Of a stretch of 64,000 nt of DNA, positions 1 to 10,356 are shown one piece after another. Both the position numbers and the translations under genes were made by a program. Location of the stretch: the NCBI GenBank assembly GCA_035235625.1, contig CP141145.1, positions 41,520,668 through 41,584,667 of the forward strand. Direction: 5' to 3'. The notes beneath the pieces were generated by a model. The model saw only the letters and a program-made list of their open reading frames with translations. It made no database searches and had not been told where the DNA came from. Numbering within the stretch: the first letter of the stretch is position 1; each line of letters starts with the position of its first letter. The stretch is from Saururus chinensis (lineage: Eukaryota > Streptophyta > Magnoliopsida > Piperales > Saururaceae).

Positions 1-168
1 AAGAACCCTACACAAAGGTTCGAACATAAAACATGAAAGAAACGATGATAAGTCACTCAACGATCTCCAACATCACACCCAAGCTACCTCTGACCTTTCC
101 TCAAAGAGGCAATCCTGTCCGTCTGCGTGTCGCACCACGCAGCCCCAAATCAAAACACAAAAGAGGGG

Positions 169-184
169 TGAGTTTTAACACTCA
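169..184 (-). other. TGAGT-loop-ACTCA hairpin of family O LTR, copy A
   Basis: On the minus strand this reads TGAGTgttaaaACTCA followed by CCCC. A second hairpin (arms CTGCGTG and CACGCAG) follows at about 123-142. The same pair occurs in copies B and C and, with other arm sequences, in LTR families I and E. Function is unknown. Confidence 0.6.
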
Positions 185-1617
185 GCAATGGTTTTAATAT
201 CACTATCAATGTAGAAAATACGATAGCTTAGAAATGAGATCGTTCAGATCAAAGATTTACATGGTGCATCACTTTCTGATCACACATTCATATCACCTAA
301 CACTGCATCATAATGCATAATTCAACCTGCATGGATGTATCTCTAACATACATATTCCCACATGCATAATGTCATCACAATCAACCTCCATCAAGGAGTA
401 ATCACACATTAACGTCACACAGACGGGAGCATAGACAAGGCCACGAAGGCGTGTCAGGGTACAAAATTCTACACAAGAATTCAAGAAAGATCGGGGTTGT
501 CAATCCCTAATACTGCTCGCCCTGGACGATCCTGGCCAAGGATGTCCCATTCTCACACAGAGAATCTAGAGCAGGGGTGTTCGCCCAAGGACATCTCCTG
601 CGGAGGGAAGAGCCCGAGTTCTCACACAGAGAACCCTAGAACACGTGGTAGCGGGGTGCACACAGCATACTACACTGGATTCTCAGGGTCCAGATGACAC
701 ACATAATAATATTCTCACATATCCGCAAGACAAGTACACAACTCGTCCCCACATCATTCCATTAAACAAGACTCAACCCGGGGAGTGCACTCGTTCTACA
801 CAGGAACTTCAAATCAAAATATGTCCTTTCGGACCAATCAACTTGCAATTAATCCACGACCGATAAACCCGGCATACAATTCCATCACATTGCATCCAAT
901 CGGTCAAATTCGATTAATCACGATAAGGCCTCACTTGGAAATCCATTTTCATGATGCGTGCAGCATGGTACATGCGTGGGCAAAGTATACATGAATCCTA
1001 ATCATGATAAGTGCTCTCACCAGCCCCTAATGCATCATTCATAATCACAATATTAAGCTTCAACATCATCATTTAACCCCCACATGTGTGTGTGTAACTA
1101 GTAGAAGCCTTTCACATAATGCATATTAACATGCTTGAAAATCAACTCACTACCACACTACACATGTGAATTTCTACCTAAATATGAATTCCAGCGGAAA
1201 TCATAGTAGAAGAATCGTTGAAATCATAGTTAAATTCAAAACTCAACCACAAAGGCTAAACACCTATAACATCACTCATTTCATCATTGAGTCATGGCAA
1301 TCACCAACATTCACACACCATTAATCACAATTTATCATGACAAATCAGTCCAACAATGATTGTAGTCCTACTGAAAATATATGTTTATCCAAAGGGAACC
1401 AACCGTTCATAATTTCAAGATAACGATTCCAACATCATGCCACAAAACATAAGTCATCCCACCATCTCTAAGAATATGTCTCAACTCTATAAACTCAATA
1501 GCATGCATTTCCAGTAGCCTAACATAGCTTAAAACACTCCACATTCATATAAAATTGGCAAGCTAAAGTGGAATCATCAAAATAGGCATCATACACACAA
1601 CATACAATTTCCTGTGT

Positions 1618-1718
1618 AGCCGATCAATCGCCCTTCAGGCCGTTCGATCAGTTACACGCAAAATTTTGAAATTTTCAGTTCAGCCGATCGATCGCCCTGC
1701 AAGGCCGATCGATCGCCA
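1618..1718 (-). repeat. Paired GATCGATC hairpins in family O LTR, copy A
   Basis: Two inverted repeats built from CGATCGATCG-type arms around a loop with TGCAGG (or TGAAGG), centres about 66 bp apart. The same arrangement is at 23784-23881, 57966-58063 and, in a different LTR family, 63202-63302. Confidence 0.7.
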
Positions 1719-2816
1719 ACACGGCAGAACAGTCATCTTCTTCCTTTCACAAAATCAAACCGAAACACCATAGATAACACTTCAAATCCACATCTAACAC
1801 CCTAATCATCATCAAAAGTCCTCCTTGACTTCCAGAATATCAAACCAAACCATAATAATGCAAAACCCTAAGAAATCGGGATTAAATAATTCCATTTTCT
1901 AATCTTACCATTAACACACTAAATCAAGCAAACCATTTCGAAATAAGCCAAAAATGAAGAGTTTTACCATGGATAAACAGAGATTTTGATGACCCATTAC
2001 CTCAACACTTGATTAAGCTCGGATTGAAGAGTCACCCTTCTTGAAATCCTTGAAAACACAATGAGTTTGAATTAAACTCTAATAGAAATTGATTTACCCA
2101 AGAAATCCCTAATTAAATCTTAGATATAGGGCTTGTTGGTAGTAAAAATCGAATTTTGAATGTTAGGGTTTGTAGTAAAACACAAATCAGTAGCTTTTGA
2201 TGGTCAAAAACGGATTGAATCAAGGGGAAAATGGTAGATTTGGAAGAAATTAAGAGAGAAGTCATGGATTAGTGCTTAATTAGAGTAAGCTTACCTTAAT
2301 CGGCTTCTAATTCGGGCCTAAGTGGGGATTAGGCCAGCCTTTCTTCCTTAGCCTATTCCCAAAAATGGAAATGGCTCAGGTTTGCCCTTTTATAGTAAGG
2401 GTTGGGGTAGGCATAGGTAAGTTTTGGGGTGTAAATATGAAAAGTAGGCTAAAAGTGGGTATTTTACAAATTTAAGCACAATTTAAGCCTAATAAAATTC
2501 TGAAAATTTTTGTGGGACCTTAAGTATATGTCTAGGTTCATTTGACACAAAAATAAAATTTTCAACGGTGGGGCCCACAGGGGTCCCGCCAAAACCCTAA
2601 TTTTTGGGAAAATAGTAAAAATTCCGAAAAATCTCAAAAATTCACATTTGGTTTAAAATCACTCAAAACCACTAATATTGAAGTTAATTTTGGTTAAAAC
2701 TATCACAAACACTATTTATTTACGAAATCACCGAATAAGATCAGAAAACGCGTAAATCTCACGATAACCCATAATTAAAGAAAACCAAAACCGGTTCAAA
2801 GATGAGGGTCCTTACA

Positions 2817-2923
2817 ACAAGTCTTCTGCTATTTTTCTCAATCGTTTCAATCCGTCGCCCCCGTGCATTGGTTCGGCCCTTGGGCCGGGTTCAGCTCGGG
2901 TCGGGCAGTGCTGGGGTGTGACA
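2817..2923 (+). mobile_element. 3' tail of an O-related LTR, the target of copy A
   Basis: From AAGTCTTC onward this stretch matches the last ~110 bp of family O (31265-31370), including the GC-rich stretch with GGGTTCAGCTCGGGTCGGG, and ends in GGGGTGTGACA, a typical TG..CA LTR end. It is in plus orientation and abuts copy A, so copy A probably inserted about 110 bp from the end of this LTR; the rest would lie left of the window. Confidence 0.65.
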
Positions 2924-3053
2924 ATCTTGGTGCTCCCTAGGCGAATAGAATATTTAGAATTATGAGCTTCTCTTTCTTCAATTCCTCGATATTCGTCACA
3001 TACAGCCTTCCCTTGAATAATAAAACTCCATTAGGTGGTACTTCAAAGCTTGG

Positions 3054-4470
3054 ACATGGCTTGTGTGATATCTGGAACAAAGGAGGGTATGAACTCCGCG
3101 ATCCTTGAGAGGTTTAAAAAGATGACACCTACTTTTAGTGGAGAAGGTAAACCAAAATAAGCAGAAAAGTGGGTTGAGGAAATTGATAAAGTTTTTGAAG
3201 TAATGTCTGTGAAAGCTAGTCAAAAAGTAAACATGGCAACCTCCATGACAAATGGAGAAACATTTTTTGAGTGAAAAATAGTGAAGAAGTCCTTGTTCAA
3301 GGATAAAGAAGTGATTTCTTTGAAGAAATTTTTGGAAGCCTTCAACAAATAATATTTTTCTCCTCATATCCAACAACGCAAAGAGATGTCACTTGCAGCA
3401 AAAAGACTTATCAATAATAAAGTAAGAAAATAAATTTTCCAACTTTAGTATTTTACTTAATATGCAATACCAATTGAAGAGAAGTATAGCACTTTGTTTG
3501 GGGACTCAAAAATAGACTATTGTCCAAGGTTTTGGCATCACCACCAACCTCATTTGCAGATGTTGTAGCACAAGCATCGATTAGAGAAGAAGATTTTAAT
3601 CGGTCTAGGGTGTCAACCAAATGTACAAAATTATGACAAAAATTATGGAAAATGAGACTTCAAGAGGGGTAAAGGAGGAAATAAAAATAAAAATTACCTT
3701 TTTAAAAAAAATAAGGAATGCTAAACCATCTTTTAAGAACTTCATTTCACAAAAAAATAATAAAGTTGAATGAATGTGTCGAATTTGTGGCCAAAACCAT
3801 ATAGGAAAGACTTGTGATGGGGAAATCAGAGTGTGCTCTACTTGTAAGTGACCTAGACATCTAGCCCAAAATTGTCCTCAGGGTAGCCAAGGGACTCATG
3901 GAAATATAAATGAATATGAAAAGAAGAGGACTCGAGCTAGAGTGTTTTCTTTGTCAACTAAATATGTAAAAGACAATGCAATCCTTGAAGGTACTATTCC
4001 CATTTTTAACCAACTAAATAAATGTTGTATGATCCTAGTACATCACATTCTTTTATTTCTAAATTATTCGTAGAGTAAGTTAGAAGTGTCAAATGTCGTT
4101 TATATTCCATTAGAAAAAGTTATAGAAGTAGATGAATGTTTGATAAATATCACTTTTGTGTTGGAAGAAAGAAATTTTTTTGTTGATCTTCTTACTTTAG
4201 ATATGATAAATTATGATGTTATTTTGGGAATGAATTAGCTGTCAACTTATAATGTTTTGGTAGCTTGTACGTTAAAGAGAATAAAGTTAAGTGTACCATG
4301 GAATCATAAATTCAAGATATAGGGAATAATTGAAAGAGAAAATTATTTTACCATTTTGGCGATCAAAGCTCAAAAGTCAATAGAGAAATTATGTTTGGCC
4401 TTTTTGGTGAGCACTGTAGATTTTAATAAGGAGAAGGAAAAACTAGATGAGATAGTGGTAATAAGAGAAT
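3054..4470 (+). pseudogene. Decayed Ty3/gypsy gag-protease remnant (chromovirus-like)
   Basis: Three-frame reading on the plus strand gives a gypsy gag (matrix/capsid-type region 3090-3420, with FKKMTPTFSGEG and EKWVEEIDKVFEVM). Next comes a double zinc-knuckle region near 3778-3880 (CRICGQNHIGKTC, then C-x2-C-x5-H-x4-C with one stop). A degenerate protease follows near 4026-4070 (LYDPSTSHSFIS where the family has a DSG), then GMNxLSTYN near 4228-4255. The order fits Del/Tekay-type chromoviruses, but lineage is tentative. Several in-frame stops (TAA/TAG/TGA) and frame changes make it dead. The match fades after about 4470, before reverse transcriptase; no LTRs were found. The 126-residue minus-strand reading frame over 2996-3376 is only antisense to this gag. 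Confidence 0.75.
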
Positions 4471-4708
4471 CAAATGTATTGTGCTACACGAAACTTGTCA
4501 TCTTTTAATGCTATAGTCAATTCCAACACATTTCCCGAGCTAGGGAAACAATTTTACATAACTCTCATCCTTAGAAAGCTAGAAGACTTCGGTCTTTTTT
4601 TTTACCAAAGCATTTTTGTCTATGTGGCTAACGACTCACTTAAGAAGTCATATCGATACAAGGATCCTTCATCCTTAAGTATTCTTATTCAATACTTTTG
4701 GGTGCGAT

Positions 4709-5256
4709 TAGGGCTGCATCTCGGGTAGGGTAGTGTTAGGTAATGCAGTACCCGACCCTACCCGAGATAGAACCCGAGATTCCTATACCCGACCCGAGAT
4801 AAAACCCAACCCTACCCAAAAACCCAAAATAAAACCCGGGTCAAATTAATTTTCTACTAAACCTAACAATTTAAATTACAAATTTACAATCACATAGCAC
4901 TATTAAACCTTTTGCTAATAAAAAAAATAAGAATTACTATTTATAATAAACTATTGTTTCTTAATAACTATTGTATTAGGCATATTAGAAATTTATATGG
5001 AGTTAGCCACATTATGACGCCCAATCCAAAGCAATTAGAGTAATGAGATTAAGGTTCATATAGTGATGTATAATGTCGGGTCGGGTTGAGTCGGGTTCTC
5101 GGGTTTTTTTTGTTAAACCCGACCCGAAAAGGATGCGGGTTTTTTTTGTTCAAACCCTACCCGACCCGAGATAGTACCCGACCCGACTCAAACCCATTCA
5201 ATTTCGGGTCGGTTCCACCCGGGTCGGGTCCGGTCCGGGTTTTTTGTGCAGCCCTA
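4709..5256. mobile_element. hAT-type MITE with CCCGACCCGA subterminal repeats
   Basis: Perfect 10-bp terminal inverted repeats, TAGGGCTGCA at 4709 and TGCAGCCCTA ending at 5256. Flanks are GGTGCGAT (4701-4708) and AGTGCGAT (5257-5264), an 8-bp target duplication with one mismatch. 8-bp duplications and TAGGGCTG-type ends are hAT hallmarks. Both ends carry many direct and inverted copies of ACCCGACCCGA-like words, while the middle is AT-rich and non-coding. At 548 bp without a transposase it is non-autonomous. Confidence 0.85.
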
Positions 5257-5264
5257 AGTGCGAT

Positions 5265-6575
5265 TCATTACAAAGCTTTGCATACATATAAGGGTACATA
5301 TACTTAAACATCATCAATCATAACAATACATGTAATTACAATTCGTGCATTCAATTTCATGTTATTATATCTCATAATAATAAACTAATACATATAACAT
5401 TTATTGATAGAATTTACCTCAAACCAACTTTATGTTGGTAGACTTATCAATATATCGGCTAGGTCTTATGCCCATCAGTAACCTACTAATGCTTGAACCC
5501 TTACTGACGGTGGGATGCTTCAATGTGCAGCTTACGCTAGGCTCGTTGTCAATGGGGAGTATGAAAAATAGTTTCTATGGAAAATAAAAAGTATGCATCA
5601 TACAACATGGAAGCCGGTCTTTATGGAAGACTTCTTCTTATTCTTCACTGACAATGAGGCCCGCATAAGCTAAGCATGGAAGTCATTCATCCAGCGATGC
5701 ACATGGTAATACATGTTATTGTCAGTATCATTTACGATAATGTGTACAAGCTTGTGCCATCGAAATTTAATACTAACAACTCCCATACATAACTTACATT
5801 GGACTCAATGTCACAGCGAAACATTAAAAATTCTTCCATTCTTTGAGGTAGCAAAAGATTGAGAAACCGGCCTTGACAGTTGGCAGCTTTGCAGGTAATA
5901 CTTGTTAAGTCCATTGTTGAGAATTTTGCGAAATTTTTAGATTCTAATAGGGATGTTTCCCTTTTGGACCTCAGAGCTGGATCAAGAATGTGTCTTTATG
6001 CTAACTAGACCCATTGGGCCACTATAAAAATTCAGCTTTATTGGGCCAACAAGGCCCATTTAGTAGACTGCTTTAACGGGCCTTAGATAGACTATTATAA
6101 TCTCTAGGACTGTCTATTTTGCATTAAGTGTACAATATGTAAGCTACGAAATGGATTTTCCCCTCTGATACAATATGAGAGTTAAAACCCCTTATGTATA
6201 ATTAAGTTAATAGTTGAAAACAATATGTTCCTGAGTTCTATTTAGTTAAATAAATCAAATATGAATAAGGTTTCTAATAAAGTTGTCTGTAAATGTTGTG
6301 GATTGCATATCAAATTTGTACACAACACTAAACAGGAAGAGCTGTCAGCAATCAGCATGTAATCAATTTTAATTTTACTACAACACATGAGCATCATTTT
6401 TTCCACACAGGATGCAGATTTAATTATAGTCAATTGTTATATTAGGAAAAAACTAGCCAAAACTGTAATTTTAGTCAGTTGCATACTTGCATCTCCATGG
6501 GCAACAAATCATGGTTCTAGGGAATTGCAGCTAACTAAAGCTACAATTTTAGCTAGATATTCTCATATTATTATA
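5265..6575. other. AT-rich intergenic DNA with a weak foldback
   Basis: No gene was recognised; reading frames here are at most 67 codons and look random. A degenerate inverted repeat pairs about 5511-5555 with 5647-5692 (shared core AGCTTA..GC..GG.CTC.TTGTCA), possibly an old MITE without identifiable ends. Confidence 0.5.
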
Positions 6576-6687
6576 CTCCATCCATCCTAATTTAATTGCT
6601 CTATTTAATTTTTTAAAATGAATTAAAATTAATTAATTTTAAAAAAAATAAATAGAGTCATTAATATAAAACAAAGGGAGGAAGGAG
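6576..6687. mobile_element. Stowaway-like MITE
   Basis: Ends CTCCATCCATCC and GGGAGGAAGGAG are inverted repeats of the Stowaway (Tc1/mariner) CTCCCTCC type, flanked by TA on both sides (6574-6575 and 6688-6689). It is 112 bp with an AT-rich centre and no coding capacity. Confidence 0.8.
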
Positions 6688-6689
6688 TA

Positions 6690-8155
6690 TTGAAGGTTGC
6701 AGTAAACATATACAAATGTTATTTTACAAAGGAAAAAGTTGAAAAAATGATATTGCTTTCCCCATAAATTAGAGGTCTCTTCCTACAACTCAGATATACC
6801 GAGTTTCACACACAGAGTTGCTAGATAAGAAAAGACTTAGTACTACACTACTTGGATGATGGAAAGTGTTTTTTATGTTCCGCTATGACGATTAACTAAG
6901 CGTAATATATGTGAAGCATTCATATTTTAGATCGACGGGCATATACTAGTGCACATTAGCATAAGTACTAATTGTCCTAACATGCATTAGCATATGTGGG
7001 AGCCGTCAATCTTAAAAATAAATATTTGATATGTGTTCCTTATATTTGGCTCATGGTAAGCATGGAGCATGAAAACTCTTCCCTGGATGACAACAAGACC
7101 TTTGCAAAGAGAACACATGTTCAAATCTCTTATTACTAATACATAACCTTTAAAAAGCTCAATCTTAGTTATAAAAAACAAATGAGTAATATTGACCAAA
7201 TCTACGTCACCATCTAAAAATTGTTAACTCTACTAATCAATGATTTTTGGATCATGTAGTTTCGTTACTTATAAACCTTTACACAACCAAAGCATTTTTT
7301 AAAAATAAAAGAATTACATTATTAGTTGAATCAAAACCAAGTTATTTAGACAAGATAAAGAAGATACTATGTTTAAAGATAGGAAAAGTTTTGTATGAGC
7401 CCAGACTTATACGCGTTAACATGAACCCAGGTATTATGAGACACATGTGAGTTTCAAACTTAAAAGATAAATATTACATGTTCAACAATTATAATGGTAT
7501 GCACTAGTTACTAAAAAGTACAAGGATAGTAATATTTATACACCTTATTTTTATACACCGTAAACCTTACACTACTTATGATTAGATAAAAAAAGTAATT
7601 CTCATGTTGTAAGAGGTAAGACCTTTCCTATCCAAACAAAGGAATCCCATAGTATAAAGTAATAAAGGTATAGTAATATCATTTTCAAAATTGCAAGTAC
7701 CTTAAAACAAAACTCTAATAGCTCGAAGTGCAATAACTAATACACGTTTAACAATTACAATGGTACGCAAGAATTACTAGCAAATGGGTAGCAATGTGCT
7801 TTCTACCGTAGGATGCATGGCAAAGCCCAATTAGCTCGAACACCGAAAATGGCTTTAGCTTATTTCTCACACATGATGGCCCCAGTACTATCTTTCTCAG
7901 TTAATTAGAATCCACGGAACTTACCTCTAAAAAACAACGTCCCCAAAACGTAGTTCGATTGAACATAAGTTATTCAAGAGTCGATTTCATCAGAACTTGA
8001 ACTTGAGGTAACTCGGATTGGTTCTGCGACAAGTACACTGTATACCTACAGTTATCTGACTTGAAATGAATAGGTACATCTGAGCATTTATTTAAGGAGT
8101 TTACCTTAAAGTCTGATTTGATTTACTTGTCACGGTTAACAGTCGGAATTTTTCA
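6690..8155. other. AT-rich intergenic DNA with one short MITE
   Basis: No gene was recognised. A terminal-inverted-repeat element at about 7528-7683 is listed separately; the rest shows nothing beyond short random reading frames. Confidence 0.5.
7528..7683. repeat. Short MITE, copy 1 (family shared with 20145-20305)
   Basis: The outer ends are imperfect inverted repeats (TAATATTTATACACC against the reverse of TATAGTAATATCA). The internal order (ACTTATGATTAGATA, then a CCTTTCCTATCCAA-like stretch, then TAGTATAAAG) is shared with 20145-20305. It is about 156 bp. Superfamily is unclear, because the boundaries and target duplication could not be fixed. Confidence 0.5.
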
Positions 8156-8498
8156 GGGGGCCTTTGGCCACAAAGTTTTCTTAAGATATAATAGGTTTTG
8201 TACAAAAGTGTGTTTGGTAACACTAAAATTTATTTTCACCAAGAAGAGGAAGAATCAAAATTTTGTTTGGTATCATAAAGTGAAAATTGTCTCCACAAAC
8301 CCAAGAGATATCTAAACGATCTGCCTTAAAATCTGTTGTCCTCAAAAAAATTAGAAGAATCAATCATTCAAAGACAATCTCCTCCACAAGGATATTTTCC
8401 GCCGAGACAAGGGATTTTGAACTTAGGGGCTTTGAATTATCAACAAATTGACTTTGGCAACAATTCAAGGAGAGACAAATATGTTGCTAAACGCCCCC
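8156..8498. mobile_element. Tourist-like (PIF/Harbinger) MITE
   Basis: Terminal inverted repeats GGGGGCCTTTGGCCACA and, reversed from the right end, GGGGGCGTTTAGCAACA (14 of 17 match). Flanking triplets are TCA and TTA, an imperfect TWA-type duplication. It is 343 bp with no transposase. A hAT origin is the alternative. Confidence 0.55.
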
Positions 8499-8501
8499 TT
8501 A

Positions 8502-9768
8502 CTCTTTGTAATATATTTTTATAAAAATGGACTGTTTTATTCAAATATAATAACACGAAGAAGTTTATGCAACATAGACTAGCGCGCATTAGGCGTAGCC
8601 AGTGGCCTTTACAAAGCTAACTACGAAAATGGACACCGGGGTTGAATTGGCTAAGACAACTCAGCCCCAGGAATTAAGTCCATCCCCACGTCTTTATAAC
8701 ATTCACAACGGCGCACACAGGTGGATTATTAACATTTTTGTATGCAAAGAAAACTAAATATGAATATTATAAAAGTAAAAATCTTTCGTACCTCTTTTTT
8801 GAGGTTTTGGGCCCAACTTGATTCAATGGCGTGATCTGAATTTTCTATTTTTCGCTGTAGTCTTAACGTTCTGATTGCAAATATATTTGCTTAAAAATGG
8901 AAAGATGTTGCCTCTGTCCCTCACAGCCTTTTTGCTGGCTCTATTTATAAAATTTATGCGTGATTAATGGAAAGCTTTCAGGAAAATACTTGGAGATAGG
9001 CATCGTTTAGATGATGCTTTACACCTGTTTGTCTGTTATTTTATTACTGTAAATATAAATCTTATTTGGTTAAACAAGTTAGACCAAAAATCTTGTTTTG
9101 TTTTAAAAGTATATTTAACCCTATTTTTAACTCAATTTTGTTTTTAAATCCATTTCTGCCTAACTCATTCCTTGAGAAGGGTTATACTAAAGAGTTATTG
9201 GATACAGATTATTCGGTATACTTAATCATAATTTATCTTAATTTAATTAATTAAATTCATTAATAAATTATATTTAATAAACTCATAGAAAACTCCACTT
9301 ACATGGCCTTGCCATGACAAGAGCTAACACATCTCCTGAAAGCAATGCCATGGTCACAAAAGTTACCTGACAGTGCTGTGATTGCTTCCTACAGTGCTAT
9401 CATTGCTTAAACAGTATTACCAGTACTATCATAGCGATCATGCCACAATATCACAAAAAAAAAAAAAATGCTTATCCATGACAGAGCCACAAGATGTCAC
9501 AGACAACGGCCACGAGATGCCACCAAAGACCAACGCCTGAGTTTCAAAGGTTGCCATAGGGGGGAATCCATACAAGGTTTAATTTCATTAATACAGCTAC
9601 ACACACGCCTAAAAGGCCCGTCAGAGGAAGCGTTCCTGAAATTAATACAAAGATTTATGCTTATCACATTATCAGGAAAAGAACACAAATGGAAGCTGAA
9701 TGTCACCGTATAATTATACAAACAAATGGTAATCACGGTAGGGCTAACTGTATGATAAATCGGGGCTT
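8502..9768. other. Intergenic DNA downstream of the DnaJ-type gene
   Basis: Mostly AT-rich. About 9480-9768 probably includes the 3' UTR of the minus-strand gene ending at 9769. An A-run lies at about 9456-9469. No other gene was recognised. Confidence 0.45.
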
Positions 9769-10356
9769 CTACTTGTCGATCTGCCCCAGCTTGCCCAGCC
9801 CATTGCAGCGGGCACAAACGATCTGTGTTTCATCCTTGCGCGCAGCGTTGGCCCTCAGCGTGACATCCGACTTTCGGACGAACCCCGCACCATCGCATTC
9901 CGGACACCTGCAACCAAAGTTGGGAAGAATGCCCTTCAAATTTGTTAATGATCTATTTTTCTTAGTTATATTCATTGTTTTGCTGAATTGTTGTGAGCTA
10001 CTGGCAATTAGCAAATGAGATGAAATGGCAATGGAGCGCTTTGAGTAATCAAAATAGAAGAGGCACAAGGGAGGGAGGGTGCAGAGAGTGGACTACAAGT
10101 CTTTGCGAGAGAAGAGAATGGGGAAGGCGGTGCCGAGCAGTGCCACCGCAATGGCACCTCCTATCAGATAAGTGGTGCCTTCTGCGGAGACGTCGCCCAC
10201 GGCGGACACTGATGTGGTAGACATTCTCCGGCGCTCTGAAGCTACTAGCCCACCAGGCGATGGCCGTGCAGCAATGCTCGGCAAGGTGGACGGATGACCA
10301 GAAACTGTAGACCTAGCCGGAGAGAGAAGGCAAGGGAAGGGAACTGAGGAGGCCAT
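9769..10356 (-). CDS. Plastid-targeted DnaJ-type zinc-finger (CxxCxGxG) membrane protein
   Basis: Two exons, 10356-10097 and 9907-9769, joined by a 189-bp GT-AG intron (donor GTAGTC, acceptor TTGCAG) in phase 2, give 132 residues. The start at 10356 (MASSVPFPC) opens a Ser/Pro/Arg-rich chloroplast transit-like region of about 45 residues. One hydrophobic segment follows (about 61-82, TYLIGGAIAVALLGTAFPIL). Then come two DnaJ-type zinc half-sites, CPECDGAG and CARCNGLG, about 30 residues apart, and a GKLGQIDK tail. There is no J domain. Plant proteins with such isolated CxxCxGxG pairs (BSD2-, LQY1- and PSA2-like groups) act as plastid thiol/zinc chaperones for photosynthetic complexes; which group this belongs to is not settled. 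Thylakoid location is inferred. A GGATAAGG (I-box-like) word at about 10440 upstream would fit light control but is weak evidence. Confidence 0.8.

Larger units (their letters stand above)
1..2816 (-). mobile_element. Family O large LTR, copy A (5' part, cut by window start)
   Basis: This is the reverse complement of the LTRs at 22684-31370 and 55474-59165, and matches them almost throughout by eye. Its family start, TGTAAGGACCC, lies at 2816 on the minus strand; the other end lies before base 1. It is uninterrupted where copy B carries a 5.1-kb insertion: the single ATGTG target (CACAT at 1113-1117) is intact. It has only one unit of the 57-bp repeat (about 318-375), the paired CGATCGATCG hairpins (1618-1718), a TATA-like box on the minus strand near 2389-2396 and the TGAGT..ACTCA hairpin (169-184). 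The flank after 2816 starts ACAAG, the expected target duplication, which cannot be confirmed because the other end is missing. No protein coding was seen. Confidence 0.85.

Noticed and set aside
2996-3376. 126-codon minus-strand frame
   Set aside because: Antisense to a recognisable gypsy gag on the plus strand.
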